Positions 24,892-32,350 of a DNA stretch of 64,000 nucleotides are shown here, one piece after another. Under the pieces are notes generated by a model. The model did not search any database. It saw only the letters and a program-made list of their open reading frames with translations, and was not told the origin of the DNA. A program made the translations under genes and the position numbers. This DNA comes from Phyllobacterium chamaecytisi (GTDB taxonomy: Bacteria > Pseudomonadota > Alphaproteobacteria > Rhizobiales > Rhizobiaceae), in the NCBI RefSeq assembly GCF_020164455.1, contig NZ_JAIQWW010000003.1, positions 186,001 to 250,000 of the forward strand. The letters run 5' to 3'. Position 1 is the stretch's first letter. Each line of letters begins with the position of its first letter.

Positions 24892-26178
24892 ATGAGTTTC
24901 ATCCCGACCGGAATTGATCAGCACAAGAGCGGGCTAACAGCTCCTGCCACGATCCGCACGGAAAGTGCCAAGCTGGTTCGCGCCGGGTTCATCCCGCTCG
25001 TCGATGCCGCTGTTCTCATTGCCGCTTCGGAATTCGGATTTGCCGCTCGCGAAGGTATCCAGATAGATCTGGTCAAGGACGTTTCATGGGCCAATATCCG
25101 CGACCGGCTGGCGTTCCGCCAGTTCGACATCGCGCATATGCTAGCTCCGATGCCGGTCGCCGCGGCGCTAGGCCTCGGGTCCAATCCTTCTCCGGCAATT
25201 GCTCCTTTCATGCTCGGGCGTGGCGGTAACGCCATCACGCTTTCCGTAGAGCTCTATCGTCGTATGCAGGAAAAGGCAGGTCTTGCTGGACATGAAGATG
25301 CCCTGACCAATGCCAAAGCGCTCAAACTGGTAATCGAGGAAATGCGGGCAAAGGGCGAGGCTTTGCCGGTCTTGGGGATGACCTATCCCTTCTCCTCACA
25401 TAATTATGAATTGCGCTATTGGCTGTCAGCTGGCGGTCTTCATCCGGAAGAGGATGTAAAACTGGTCGTGGTGCCACCACCGATGACATCCGACGCCCTA
25501 TCCGCGGGAGCGATCGACGGGTTCTGCGTAGGGGCACCGTGGAATATGGTAGCTGTGTCGCGCGAAGTTGGGCGCATCGTTGCGGTCAAGGAAGATATCT
25601 GGCCTTCCAGTCCGGAAAAGGTCATCGGCGCCAGACCGGAATGGGCAGAGCAGAATCCCGAAACACTCTCACGGTTGATTGTGGCACTCGATCGCGCGGC
25701 AGCATGGTGCGATGTTTCGGACAACCGGCGTGAACTGGCGCAGATCTTGGCGGAACCCCGTTATCTCGACGTGCCATTCGACATTCTCCACCGGGTGCTC
25801 GTGGGACAATTCACTACTGATCCGAATGGGACCGAGCGGACTGTTCCAGAATATTTTACCTTCCATCGCCAGGGGGCAAATTTCCCGTGGATCAGTCAGG
25901 CCCAATGGATATTCAGCCAGATGGTGCGATGGGGGCAGGTCGCCTATTCGCTGGAAGCCCATCGGCAGGTTGCTTCAGCCTTCCGGCCGGATCTCTATCG
26001 CAACGCGCTTGGAAGCCGCGCCGATATCCCCGTGACGGATGTGCGCATAGAGGGAAACGCTGAGGATGACGTGTTCATCGATGGCGCCACGTTCGATCCA
26101 GAAGATATTCGTGGCTATGTTGCAAGTTTCCCAATTCGGAATACCGGCTCCGGAACCACGAACCAGAGTGACGTTTAG
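24892..26178 (+). CDS. nasS: NasS, cytosolic nitrate sensor
   Basis: A 428-aa protein of the NrtA/CmpA nitrate-binding family without a signal peptide, which separates the sensor NasS from the transport receptor NrtA. Shared landmarks: HMLAPMPVAAALG, MTYPFSSHNYELRYWL and FCVGAPWNMVA, the pocket regions that recur in the NrtA at 26534. It should hold NasT inactive in the cytoplasm until nitrate or nitrite binds. Position next to nasT and lack of export signal make the call firm. Confidence 0.93.
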   Translation: MSFIPTGIDQHKSGLTAPATIRTESAKLVRAGFIPLVDAAVLIAASEFGFAAREGIQIDLVKDVSWANIRDRLAFRQFDIAHMLAPMPVAAALGLGSNPSPAIAPFMLGRGGNAITLSVELYRRMQEKAGLAGHEDALTNAKALKLVIEEMRAKGEALPVLGMTYPFSSHNYELRYWLSAGGLHPEEDVKLVVVPPPMTSDALSAGAIDGFCVGAPWNMVAVSREVGRIVAVKEDIWPSSPEKVIGARPEWAEQNPETLSRLIVALDRAAAWCDVSDNRRELAQILAEPRYLDVPFDILHRVLVGQFTTDPNGTERTVPEYFTFHRQGANFPWISQAQWIFSQMVRWGQVAYSLEAHRQVASAFRPDLYRNALGSRADIPVTDVRIEGNAEDDVFIDGATFDPEDIRGYVASFPIRNTGSGTTNQSDV

Positions 26179-26199
26179 GACCGCACATGTTTTGTGCTG

Positions 26200-26216
26200 T
26201 GCACAATAAATTCGCA
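26200..26216. promoter_or_regulatory. NtrC-like site, distal
   Basis: TGCAC-N7-TCGCA: one perfect and one 3/5 half-site with NtrC spacing, centred about 155 bp upstream of the predicted sigma-54 start. It is paired with a second site 33 bp downstream. Confidence 0.5.
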
Positions 26217-26232
26217 CTCGACTGACGTTATC

Positions 26233-26249
26233 TGCACAAATCTGTTGCT
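26233..26249. promoter_or_regulatory. NtrC-like site, proximal
   Basis: TGCAC-N7-TTGCT: one perfect and one 3/5 half-site, centred about 122 bp upstream of the predicted start. The 33-bp centre distance to the distal site equals about three helical turns, as in the classical glnA enhancer (established arrangement). Confidence 0.5.
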
Positions 26250-26335
26250 TTGATTATTCGTAGGCCCCTCGCTTCTTGCAAGGCTAAACTAAAAAATATG
26301 TAATTTTTTCAGCTAGTTGCTGTTTTTATTAAGAG

Positions 26336-26353
26336 TTGGCACGCCGTTTGCAT
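26336..26353 (+). promoter_or_regulatory. Sigma-54 promoter of the nitrate assimilation operon
   Basis: TTGGCACG-N4-TTGCAT matches the RpoN consensus TTGGCACR-N4-TTGCW at every defined position, with GG and GC exactly 12 bases apart. The predicted transcript start, about 12 bases past the GC, is near 26363, directly before the first leader hairpin. Confidence 0.88.
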
Positions 26354-26363
26354 TGATAATTTT

Positions 26364-26487
26364 GTTCCGTCAATGACGACAGGAACCGCAGGCACCGGCA
26401 TCGGGTGCTTTCAAAGACACAGACGTCGCTCGGCGAGTTCATTCTGCAGGTATGCCTGGAATGCACTCCATCCAGCGGCGTTTTTTT
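26364..26487 (+). promoter_or_regulatory. ANTAR (NasT) antitermination leader RNA
   Basis: Hairpin P1 has stem GTTCC-GTC/GAC-(A)-GGAAC (26364-26386) around the hexaloop AATGAC. Hairpin P2 has stem GAC/GTC (26416-26427) around the hexaloop ACAGAC. Both loops carry A at position 1 and G at position 4, the ANTAR recognition pattern. The P2 3' strand overlaps the terminator 5' strand, so P2 bound by NasT and the terminator are mutually exclusive. Confidence 0.82.
26424..26487 (+). terminator. Intrinsic terminator within the nitrate leader
   Basis: The outer stem CGTCGCT (26424-26430)/AGCGGCG (26474-26480) is continued by GG/CC, GAGT/ACTC, ATTC/GAAT and CAGG/CCTG segments around a TATG loop, followed directly by seven T (26481-26487). 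It ends 46 bases before the nrtA start, and readthrough requires an antiterminator. Confidence 0.85.
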
Positions 26488-26533
26488 ATGGCTCAACCGG
26501 CTGCAAAGGCCGACGCATTTCAGGGGAAATACT

Positions 26534-27832
26534 ATGAAAGACATTCTGTCGACTGGCATGCATAGACGAAAGCTTCTGAAAGCGGGCGGAGCGCTGGCAC
26601 TGTTTGCTGCCGCCAAATCTGCTTTTCCTGGTGGCGCTTTTGCGGCAGCTGCCGGTCCCGAGACCACAAAGGCAACGCTTGGCTTCATTGCGCTCACCGA
26701 CTCCGCACCATTGATCGTCGCCAAGGAAAAAGGTCTGTTCGCAAAATATGGCATGCCGGATGTCGAGGTAGTCAAGCAGGCCTCCTGGGGCACAACACGC
26801 GACAATCTCGTATTGGGTTCGGCCGGTAACGGTATCGACGGCGCACATATCCTCACTCCGATGCCGTACCTTATCAGTACCGGCAAGGTGACCCAGAACA
26901 ATCAGCCTCTACCGATGGTCATTCTCGCGCGGCTCAATCTCGACGCGCAGGGGATCTCCGTTGGTGCCGCCTATGCGGATATCAAAGTCGGCGCGGATTC
27001 TGGTTTGCTGAAAGAGGCTTTTGCCAAGAAGAAGGCAGAGGGCAGCCCAGCCAAGGCCGCAATGACATTCCCGGGCGGTACACATGATCTCTGGATTCGT
27101 TACTGGCTCGCAGCCGGTGGAATCGACCCCGACAAGGATGTCGAAACCATCGTGGTTCCGCCGCCGCAGATGGTTGCCAACATGAAAGTCGGCACGATGG
27201 ACTGTTTCTGTGTGGGTGAGCCGTGGAATGCGCAGCTTGTCAACCAGGGCATCGGTTACACAGCAATCAACACGGCGGAAATCTGGGCCAAGCATCCGGA
27301 AAAATCTTTTGCCATGCGCGCCGATTGGGTCGAGAAAAATCCCATTGCGACCAAGGCACTGCTAATGGCCGTCCTCGAAGCCCAGCAATGGGCTGACGAC
27401 ATGGCGAACAAGGACGAACTGGCTGCAATCGTCGGCAAGCGTGCTTGGTTCAATGTACCCGCTACCGATATCGCCGGACGGTTGAAGGGCGATTATGACT
27501 ATGGCTCCGGGCGTATCGAGCCGGCCAGTCCGCATTTGATGAAATTCTGGCGCGATCACGCATCTTATCCGTTTCAGAGCCATGAAAAATGGTTCCTGAC
27601 CGAGAATATCCGATGGGGCAAATTTGCGCCGGATACGGACATCAACGCATTGGTTGGCAAGGTCAATCGGGAGGATCTCTGGCGCGAGGCGGCATCGGCC
27701 CTTGGCGTTGCCGCAACGGATGTCCCCGCTTCGACATCGCGAGGTGCCGAGACCTTTTTCGATGGCAAAGTCTTCGACCCGGACAACCCGCAGACCTATC
27801 TCGCCAGCCTCGACATCAAACGTTTTGCGTGA
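26534..27832 (+). CDS. nrtA: Nitrate ABC transporter substrate-binding protein
   Basis: A 432-aa periplasmic nitrate/nitrite receptor of the NrtA/CmpA family. The N-terminus has a twin-arginine-type signal, MHRRKLLKAGGALALFAAA, so it is probably exported folded by Tat. Pocket segments GFIALTDSAPLIVAKEKGLF, MTFPGGTHDLWIRYWL and CFCVGEPWNAQLV align with NasS. The start is ATG 26534 after AGGGG; the frame upstream runs into the leader RNA and is not coding. First gene of nrtABC-nirBD-nasA. Confidence 0.95.
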   Translation: MKDILSTGMHRRKLLKAGGALALFAAAKSAFPGGAFAAAAGPETTKATLGFIALTDSAPLIVAKEKGLFAKYGMPDVEVVKQASWGTTRDNLVLGSAGNGIDGAHILTPMPYLISTGKVTQNNQPLPMVILARLNLDAQGISVGAAYADIKVGADSGLLKEAFAKKKAEGSPAKAAMTFPGGTHDLWIRYWLAAGGIDPDKDVETIVVPPPQMVANMKVGTMDCFCVGEPWNAQLVNQGIGYTAINTAEIWAKHPEKSFAMRADWVEKNPIATKALLMAVLEAQQWADDMANKDELAAIVGKRAWFNVPATDIAGRLKGDYDYGSGRIEPASPHLMKFWRDHASYPFQSHEKWFLTENIRWGKFAPDTDINALVGKVNREDLWREAASALGVAATDVPASTSRGAETFFDGKVFDPDNPQTYLASLDIKRFA

Positions 27833-27842
27833 AGGAACCGGT

Positions 27843-28736
27843 ATGATTGCCAGCCCCGTACGGATGAATCCACAAAAACAGCCACACACCCAAGCAAAGG
27901 TCGTGACTTTGAGCACTCCGAGATCATCTGTTGCTCGGCGGCCCTTCCCGCAGTGGCTCTCCGCCCTTGCAGGACATATACTGCCGCCGCTGGTAACGCT
28001 GGCGTTTCTGCTGGTTCTTTGGGAAGTCATTTGCTCCTCGCCAACGGCGAGTGTTCCCTCTCCGTCACGCGTTGTATCCGAAACCTGGGAATTGATTGTC
28101 CATCCATTCTATGTCGGACAAGGCGTCGACCAAGGTTTGTTCTGGCACATCCTCGCCAGTCTCAAGCGTGTAGCCCTCGGCTATTGCCTTGCAGCAATCG
28201 CAGGGATCGCTCTCGGTGCGCTGGTAGGTCAGAGCGACTGGGCGATGCGCGGTCTTGATCCGATCTTTCAGGTCTTGCGCACCGTTCCACCGCTGGCCTG
28301 GCTGCCGCTGTCATTGGCAGCTTTCAAGGACGGCAACCCCTCGGCAATCTTCGTGATCTTCATTACGGCCATCTGGCCGATCATCATCAATACGGCGGTT
28401 GGTATCCGCAATATTCCGCAGGATTACCGGAATGTTGCAAGGGTGCTGCGTCTCAATCAGTTCGAGTATTTCACCAAGATCATGATCCCGGCCGCCGCAC
28501 CGTACATCTTCACGGGTTTGCGCATCGGCATCGGTCTGTCCTGGCTCGCCATTGTTGCTGCTGAAATGCTCATTGGTGGTGTCGGCATAGGCTTTTTCAT
28601 CTGGGACGCATGGAACTCCTCGCGCATGAGCGACATCATTCTCGCGCTCATCTATGTCGGCATGGTTGGCTATCTCCTCGATCGTGCCATTGCGTCCATT
28701 GCCAAAGTCGTCACCCGCAACACGCTCAGCGCCTGA
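27843..28736 (+). CDS. nrtB: Nitrate ABC transporter permease
   Basis: A 297-aa inner-membrane permease (BPD_transp_1). A polar N-terminal stretch of about 40 residues precedes six hydrophobic segments. The cytoplasmic coupling motif (EAA loop) is seen as NVARVLRLNQFEYFTKIMIPAAAPYIFTGLRIG. The start is ATG 27843, 10 bp after nrtA, with AAGGA upstream. It forms the channel for nitrate together with nrtC. Confidence 0.94.
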   Translation: MIASPVRMNPQKQPHTQAKVVTLSTPRSSVARRPFPQWLSALAGHILPPLVTLAFLLVLWEVICSSPTASVPSPSRVVSETWELIVHPFYVGQGVDQGLFWHILASLKRVALGYCLAAIAGIALGALVGQSDWAMRGLDPIFQVLRTVPPLAWLPLSLAAFKDGNPSAIFVIFITAIWPIIINTAVGIRNIPQDYRNVARVLRLNQFEYFTKIMIPAAAPYIFTGLRIGIGLSWLAIVAAEMLIGGVGIGFFIWDAWNSSRMSDIILALIYVGMVGYLLDRAIASIAKVVTRNTLSA

Positions 28737-28747
28737 AGGAAATAATC

Positions 28748-29545
28748 ATGTCAAAACCCTATCTCTCGCTCGAACAGATCGACATGGTGTTCAGTCGCGG
28801 TGGCGCGAGCACACAAGTTTTGAACCAGGTCTCCCTCGACGTCGACAAAGGTGAGTTCATATCGATTATCGGCCATTCCGGCTGCGGGAAATCGACGCTG
28901 CTCAACATTGTCGCCGGCCTGACAGAGGCAACGCGCGGCGTGGTGCTTCTTGAGGGCGTTGTCGTCGATGCACCGGGACCAGACCGGGCGGTGGTGTTTC
29001 AGAACCATTCTCTGCTTCCGTGGCTGACAGTTTATGAGAACGTCAAACTGGCCGTGGACAAGGTTTTCTCGGGCACGAAAAGCCGGGTCGAGCGGCATGA
29101 GTGGACCATGCGCAACCTCGAACTGGTTCAGATGGTTCATGCCAAGGACAAGCGCCCGTCGGAAGTATCGGGCGGCATGAAGCAGCGTGTCGGCATTGCT
29201 CGGGCATTGGCGATGGAGCCAAAAGTCCTGCTTCTCGACGAACCGTTTGGGGCTCTTGACGCACTGACGCGTGCACACCTCCAGGATCAGGTGATGCAGA
29301 TTCATGCCGAACTTGCCAATACAGTACTGATGATCACTCACGACGTGGATGAAGCGGTGCTTCTTTCTGATCGCATTGTCATGATGACAAACGGACCATC
29401 GGCCAAGATCGGAGAAGTCCTGGACGTACCGCTTGTTCGTCCGCGCCGCCGCATCGAACTCGCGTCGGATGCTACCTATATTCGCTGCCGCTCGGCAGTG
29501 CTGAAGTTCCTCTACGAACGTCATCGGCTTGTGGAGGCTGCGTGA
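28748..29545 (+). CDS. nrtC: Nitrate ABC transporter ATP-binding protein
   Basis: A 265-aa ATPase of the NrtC/NrtD/SsuB group. Walker A is GHSGCGKST near residue 42, the signature is VSGGMKQRVGIARAL, and Walker B is VLLLDEPFGALD. There is a single nucleotide-binding domain without the receptor-like fusion seen in cyanobacterial NrtC, so a homodimer is expected (NrtD-like). AAGGA precedes ATG 28748. Confidence 0.94.
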   Translation: MSKPYLSLEQIDMVFSRGGASTQVLNQVSLDVDKGEFISIIGHSGCGKSTLLNIVAGLTEATRGVVLLEGVVVDAPGPDRAVVFQNHSLLPWLTVYENVKLAVDKVFSGTKSRVERHEWTMRNLELVQMVHAKDKRPSEVSGGMKQRVGIARALAMEPKVLLLDEPFGALDALTRAHLQDQVMQIHAELANTVLMITHDVDEAVLLSDRIVMMTNGPSAKIGEVLDVPLVRPRRRIELASDATYIRCRSAVLKFLYERHRLVEAA

Positions 29546-29546
29546 G

Positions 29547-32012
29547 ATGGAAGCACCTGAGAAAATGCAGAAGCTGGTTATCATTGGCAACGGCATGGCA
29601 CCGGGCCGCGCGCTGGAACATTTGTTCGAACTGGCGCCAGACGCTTATGACGTGACGATTTTCAATGCCGAACCGCGTGTCAATTATGATCGGATCATGT
29701 TGTCGCCGGTGCTTTCCGGCGAAAAGGAATTCGAGGAAATCATTATCCATGGCGATGGCTGGTACATCAAGCATGGGATCATGCTGTATAAGGGCCACAA
29801 GGTGGTCAATATCGACCGCGTTGCCAAAACGGTTACATCCGATGCGGGAACGACCGAACCCTACGACAAGCTTCTGATCGCCACCGGGTCTTTACCTTTT
29901 ATCCTGCCGGTGCCTGGCAATAACCTTCCAGGTGTTTTGACCTATCGCGACCTCGATGACGTCAGGGCAATGCTGCTGGCGGCGCAATCGCGGGCAAAGG
30001 CCATTGTCATCGGCGGCGGATTGCTGGGTCTCGAAGCGGCAGCTGGTCTCAAATCCCGCGATATGGACGTGACCGTCCTGCACGTCATGCCGACATTGAT
30101 GGAGCGGCAGCTCGATCCTGCAGCGGGCTATCTCCTCGAGAAGGCGGTTGAAGCACGCGGCATCAAGGTCCTCACCAAAGCCAGCACCAAGGAGATTATC
30201 GGGGAAAAGAAAGTCGAGGGTGTCCTGCTTGCCGACGGGACGGTGCTCCCCGCCGATCTTGTGGTGATGGCTGTGGGCATCCGGCCAAGTGGTTCGCTCG
30301 CCAAGGAGGCGGGGCTTGAATGCAATCGCGGCATTGTCACGGATGCCGGAATGCGTACATCCGATCCGGACATTTTTGCCATTGGCGAATGCGCGGAAGT
30401 CGGCGGCCAGTGCTACGGACTTGTCGCACCGCTCTACGAGATGGCGCGGGTGGTTGCGGCCCAGCTTGCAGGCAATAGCGAGGCAGCCTTTGTCCATAGC
30501 GAAACGCCGACCAAGCTGAAGGTCACCGGTATTAACTTGTTTTCGGTCGGCGATCTGGGAGAGGGGGACGACCGGCAGGAAATCGTGTTGCGCGATGCCT
30601 CTGCGGGCGTTTACAAGCGCCTCGTTCTCAAGGATGACCGCATCATCGGGACCGTTCTATATGGCGAAACCTCCGATGGTGCCTGGTTCCACGATCTCAC
30701 CAAAAAGCGCACCGACATTTCGGAGATGCGCGAGACCCTGATTTTCGGCCAGTCCTATCAGGGAGGGTCCCCGCTGGACCCTATGGCGGCCGTTGCAGCC
30801 TTGCCAGATGATGCGGAAATCTGCGGTTGCAACGGCATTTGTAAGGGAAAGATCACCGGCGCCATTACGGGCAAAGGACTGACATCGCTTGACGATGTGC
30901 GTGCACATACCAAGGCTTCCGCCTCCTGCGGAAGCTGCACCGGACTTGTCGAGCAGCTTTTGTCGCTGACATTGGGAGATAGCTATAACCCTTCCGCAGT
31001 CACGCCCATGTGCAGCTGTACCGATCTCGGCCATGACGATGTGCGCCGCCTGATCAAGGCAAAGAGTCTGAAATCCATTCCTGCTGTGATGCAGGAGCTT
31101 GAGTGGAAGACCTCCTGCGGCTGCGCCAAATGCCGCCCGGCGTTGAACTATTATCTCGTCTCGGATTGGCCGGATGAATATGCCGACGATTACCAGTCAC
31201 GTTTCATCAATGAGCGCGTCCACGCCAATATCCAGAAAGACGGGACCTATTCGGTCGTTCCGCGCATGTGGGGTGGCATGACCAGCTCGAAGGAACTGCG
31301 TGCCATCGCCGATGTCGTCGATAAGTTCGAGATACCGGCGGTGAAGGTCACCGGTGGTCAGCGCATCGACATGCTCGGCATCAAGAAAGAAGATTTGCCC
31401 GCTGTCTGGGCCGATCTTGGCAAGGCTGGCTTCGTCTCAGGCCAGGCCTATGCCAAGGGTCTGCGCACCGTGAAGACCTGCGTCGGGACGGACTGGTGCC
31501 GGTTCGGTACGCAGGATTCCACTGGACTGGGCATCCGCATCGAGAAGTTCATGTGGGGATCGTGGACGCCAGCCAAACTGAAAATGGCGGTATCCGGCTG
31601 CCCACGCAATTGCGCCGAGGCGACCTGCAAGGACATCGGAATTATCTGCGTCGATTCAGGCTTCGAGATTCATTTTGCCGGTGCAGCCGGGCTCGATATC
31701 AAAGGAACGGAAGTCCTTGGCCTGGTCCATACTGAGGATGAGGCGCTGGAGCACGTGGTGGCACTGGCTCAGATGTACCGCGAGCAGGGCCGGTATCTGG
31801 AGCGCATCTATAAATGGGCCAAGCGTGTCGGCCTCGATGAAATCCGCCGGCAGATCATGGGCGATGCGGATAAGCGCAAGGGGTATTTCGACCGCTTCGT
31901 CTTCAGCCAGAAATTTGCGCAGGTCGATCCCTGGTCCGAGCGAGTGTCCGGCGTGGACAAGCACGAGTTCCAGCCCATGGCGACCATAGCTTACCAGCAA
32001 GCAGCGGAGTGA
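29547..32012 (+). CDS. nirB: Assimilatory nitrite reductase large subunit
   Basis: An 821-aa NAD(P)H-dependent nitrite reductase, reducing nitrite to ammonium in the cytosol. An N-terminal FAD/NAD domain (about 1-390) has GNGMAPGRALEHL and VIGGGLLGLEAA. Two BFD-like [2Fe-2S] segments follow (ICGCNGICKG...CGSC and MCSC...CGCAKC, about 425-540). The C-terminal sulfite/nitrite reductase domains have the siroheme-4Fe4S ligands CVGTDWC and SGCPRNC. ATG 29547 follows GGAGG and the nrtC stop by one base. Siroheme synthase is not in the window. Confidence 0.96.
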   Translation: MEAPEKMQKLVIIGNGMAPGRALEHLFELAPDAYDVTIFNAEPRVNYDRIMLSPVLSGEKEFEEIIIHGDGWYIKHGIMLYKGHKVVNIDRVAKTVTSDAGTTEPYDKLLIATGSLPFILPVPGNNLPGVLTYRDLDDVRAMLLAAQSRAKAIVIGGGLLGLEAAAGLKSRDMDVTVLHVMPTLMERQLDPAAGYLLEKAVEARGIKVLTKASTKEIIGEKKVEGVLLADGTVLPADLVVMAVGIRPSGSLAKEAGLECNRGIVTDAGMRTSDPDIFAIGECAEVGGQCYGLVAPLYEMARVVAAQLAGNSEAAFVHSETPTKLKVTGINLFSVGDLGEGDDRQEIVLRDASAGVYKRLVLKDDRIIGTVLYGETSDGAWFHDLTKKRTDISEMRETLIFGQSYQGGSPLDPMAAVAALPDDAEICGCNGICKGKITGAITGKGLTSLDDVRAHTKASASCGSCTGLVEQLLSLTLGDSYNPSAVTPMCSCTDLGHDDVRRLIKAKSLKSIPAVMQELEWKTSCGCAKCRPALNYYLVSDWPDEYADDYQSRFINERVHANIQKDGTYSVVPRMWGGMTSSKELRAIADVVDKFEIPAVKVTGGQRIDMLGIKKEDLPAVWADLGKAGFVSGQAYAKGLRTVKTCVGTDWCRFGTQDSTGLGIRIEKFMWGSWTPAKLKMAVSGCPRNCAEATCKDIGIICVDSGFEIHFAGAAGLDIKGTEVLGLVHTEDEALEHVVALAQMYREQGRYLERIYKWAKRVGLDEIRRQIMGDADKRKGYFDRFVFSQKFAQVDPWSERVSGVDKHEFQPMATIAYQQAAE

Positions 32013-32016
32013 GGGC

Positions 32017-32349
32017 ATGAACGACTGGATTGAAATCGGTGCGCTCAACGATATTCCTCGGCGTGGCGCGCGCTGTGTGATGACACCGCAAGGCAAGATC
32101 GCCGTATTCCGCACGATGGAGGATCAGGTCTTCGCCATTGACGATCATTGTCCGCACAAAGGCGGGCCGTTGAGCCAAGGGATTGTCCATGGTGCTTCGG
32201 TGACTTGCCCGCTGCACAATTGGGTGATTTCGTTCGAAACCGGCAAGGCGCTTGGAGCCGATGAGGGCAGCGTCAAAACCATTGCGATAAAGCGCGATGG
32301 CGAGCGGATATTTGCCCTGCTTGAGCGCACTGCCGTGGCGGCGGAATAG
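32017..32349 (+). CDS. nirD: Nitrite reductase small subunit (Rieske-type)
   Basis: A 110-aa NirD partner of NirB. Unlike many NirD proteins that lost their cluster, it keeps the full Rieske motif: CPHKGG near residues 43-48 and CPLHNW about 20 residues later, giving two Cys and two His ligands for a [2Fe-2S] centre. It starts four bases after nirB, so translation is coupled. It probably shuttles electrons to or within the nitrite reductase. Confidence 0.95.
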   Translation: MNDWIEIGALNDIPRRGARCVMTPQGKIAVFRTMEDQVFAIDDHCPHKGGPLSQGIVHGASVTCPLHNWVISFETGKALGADEGSVKTIAIKRDGERIFALLERTAVAAE

Positions 32350-32350
32350 A

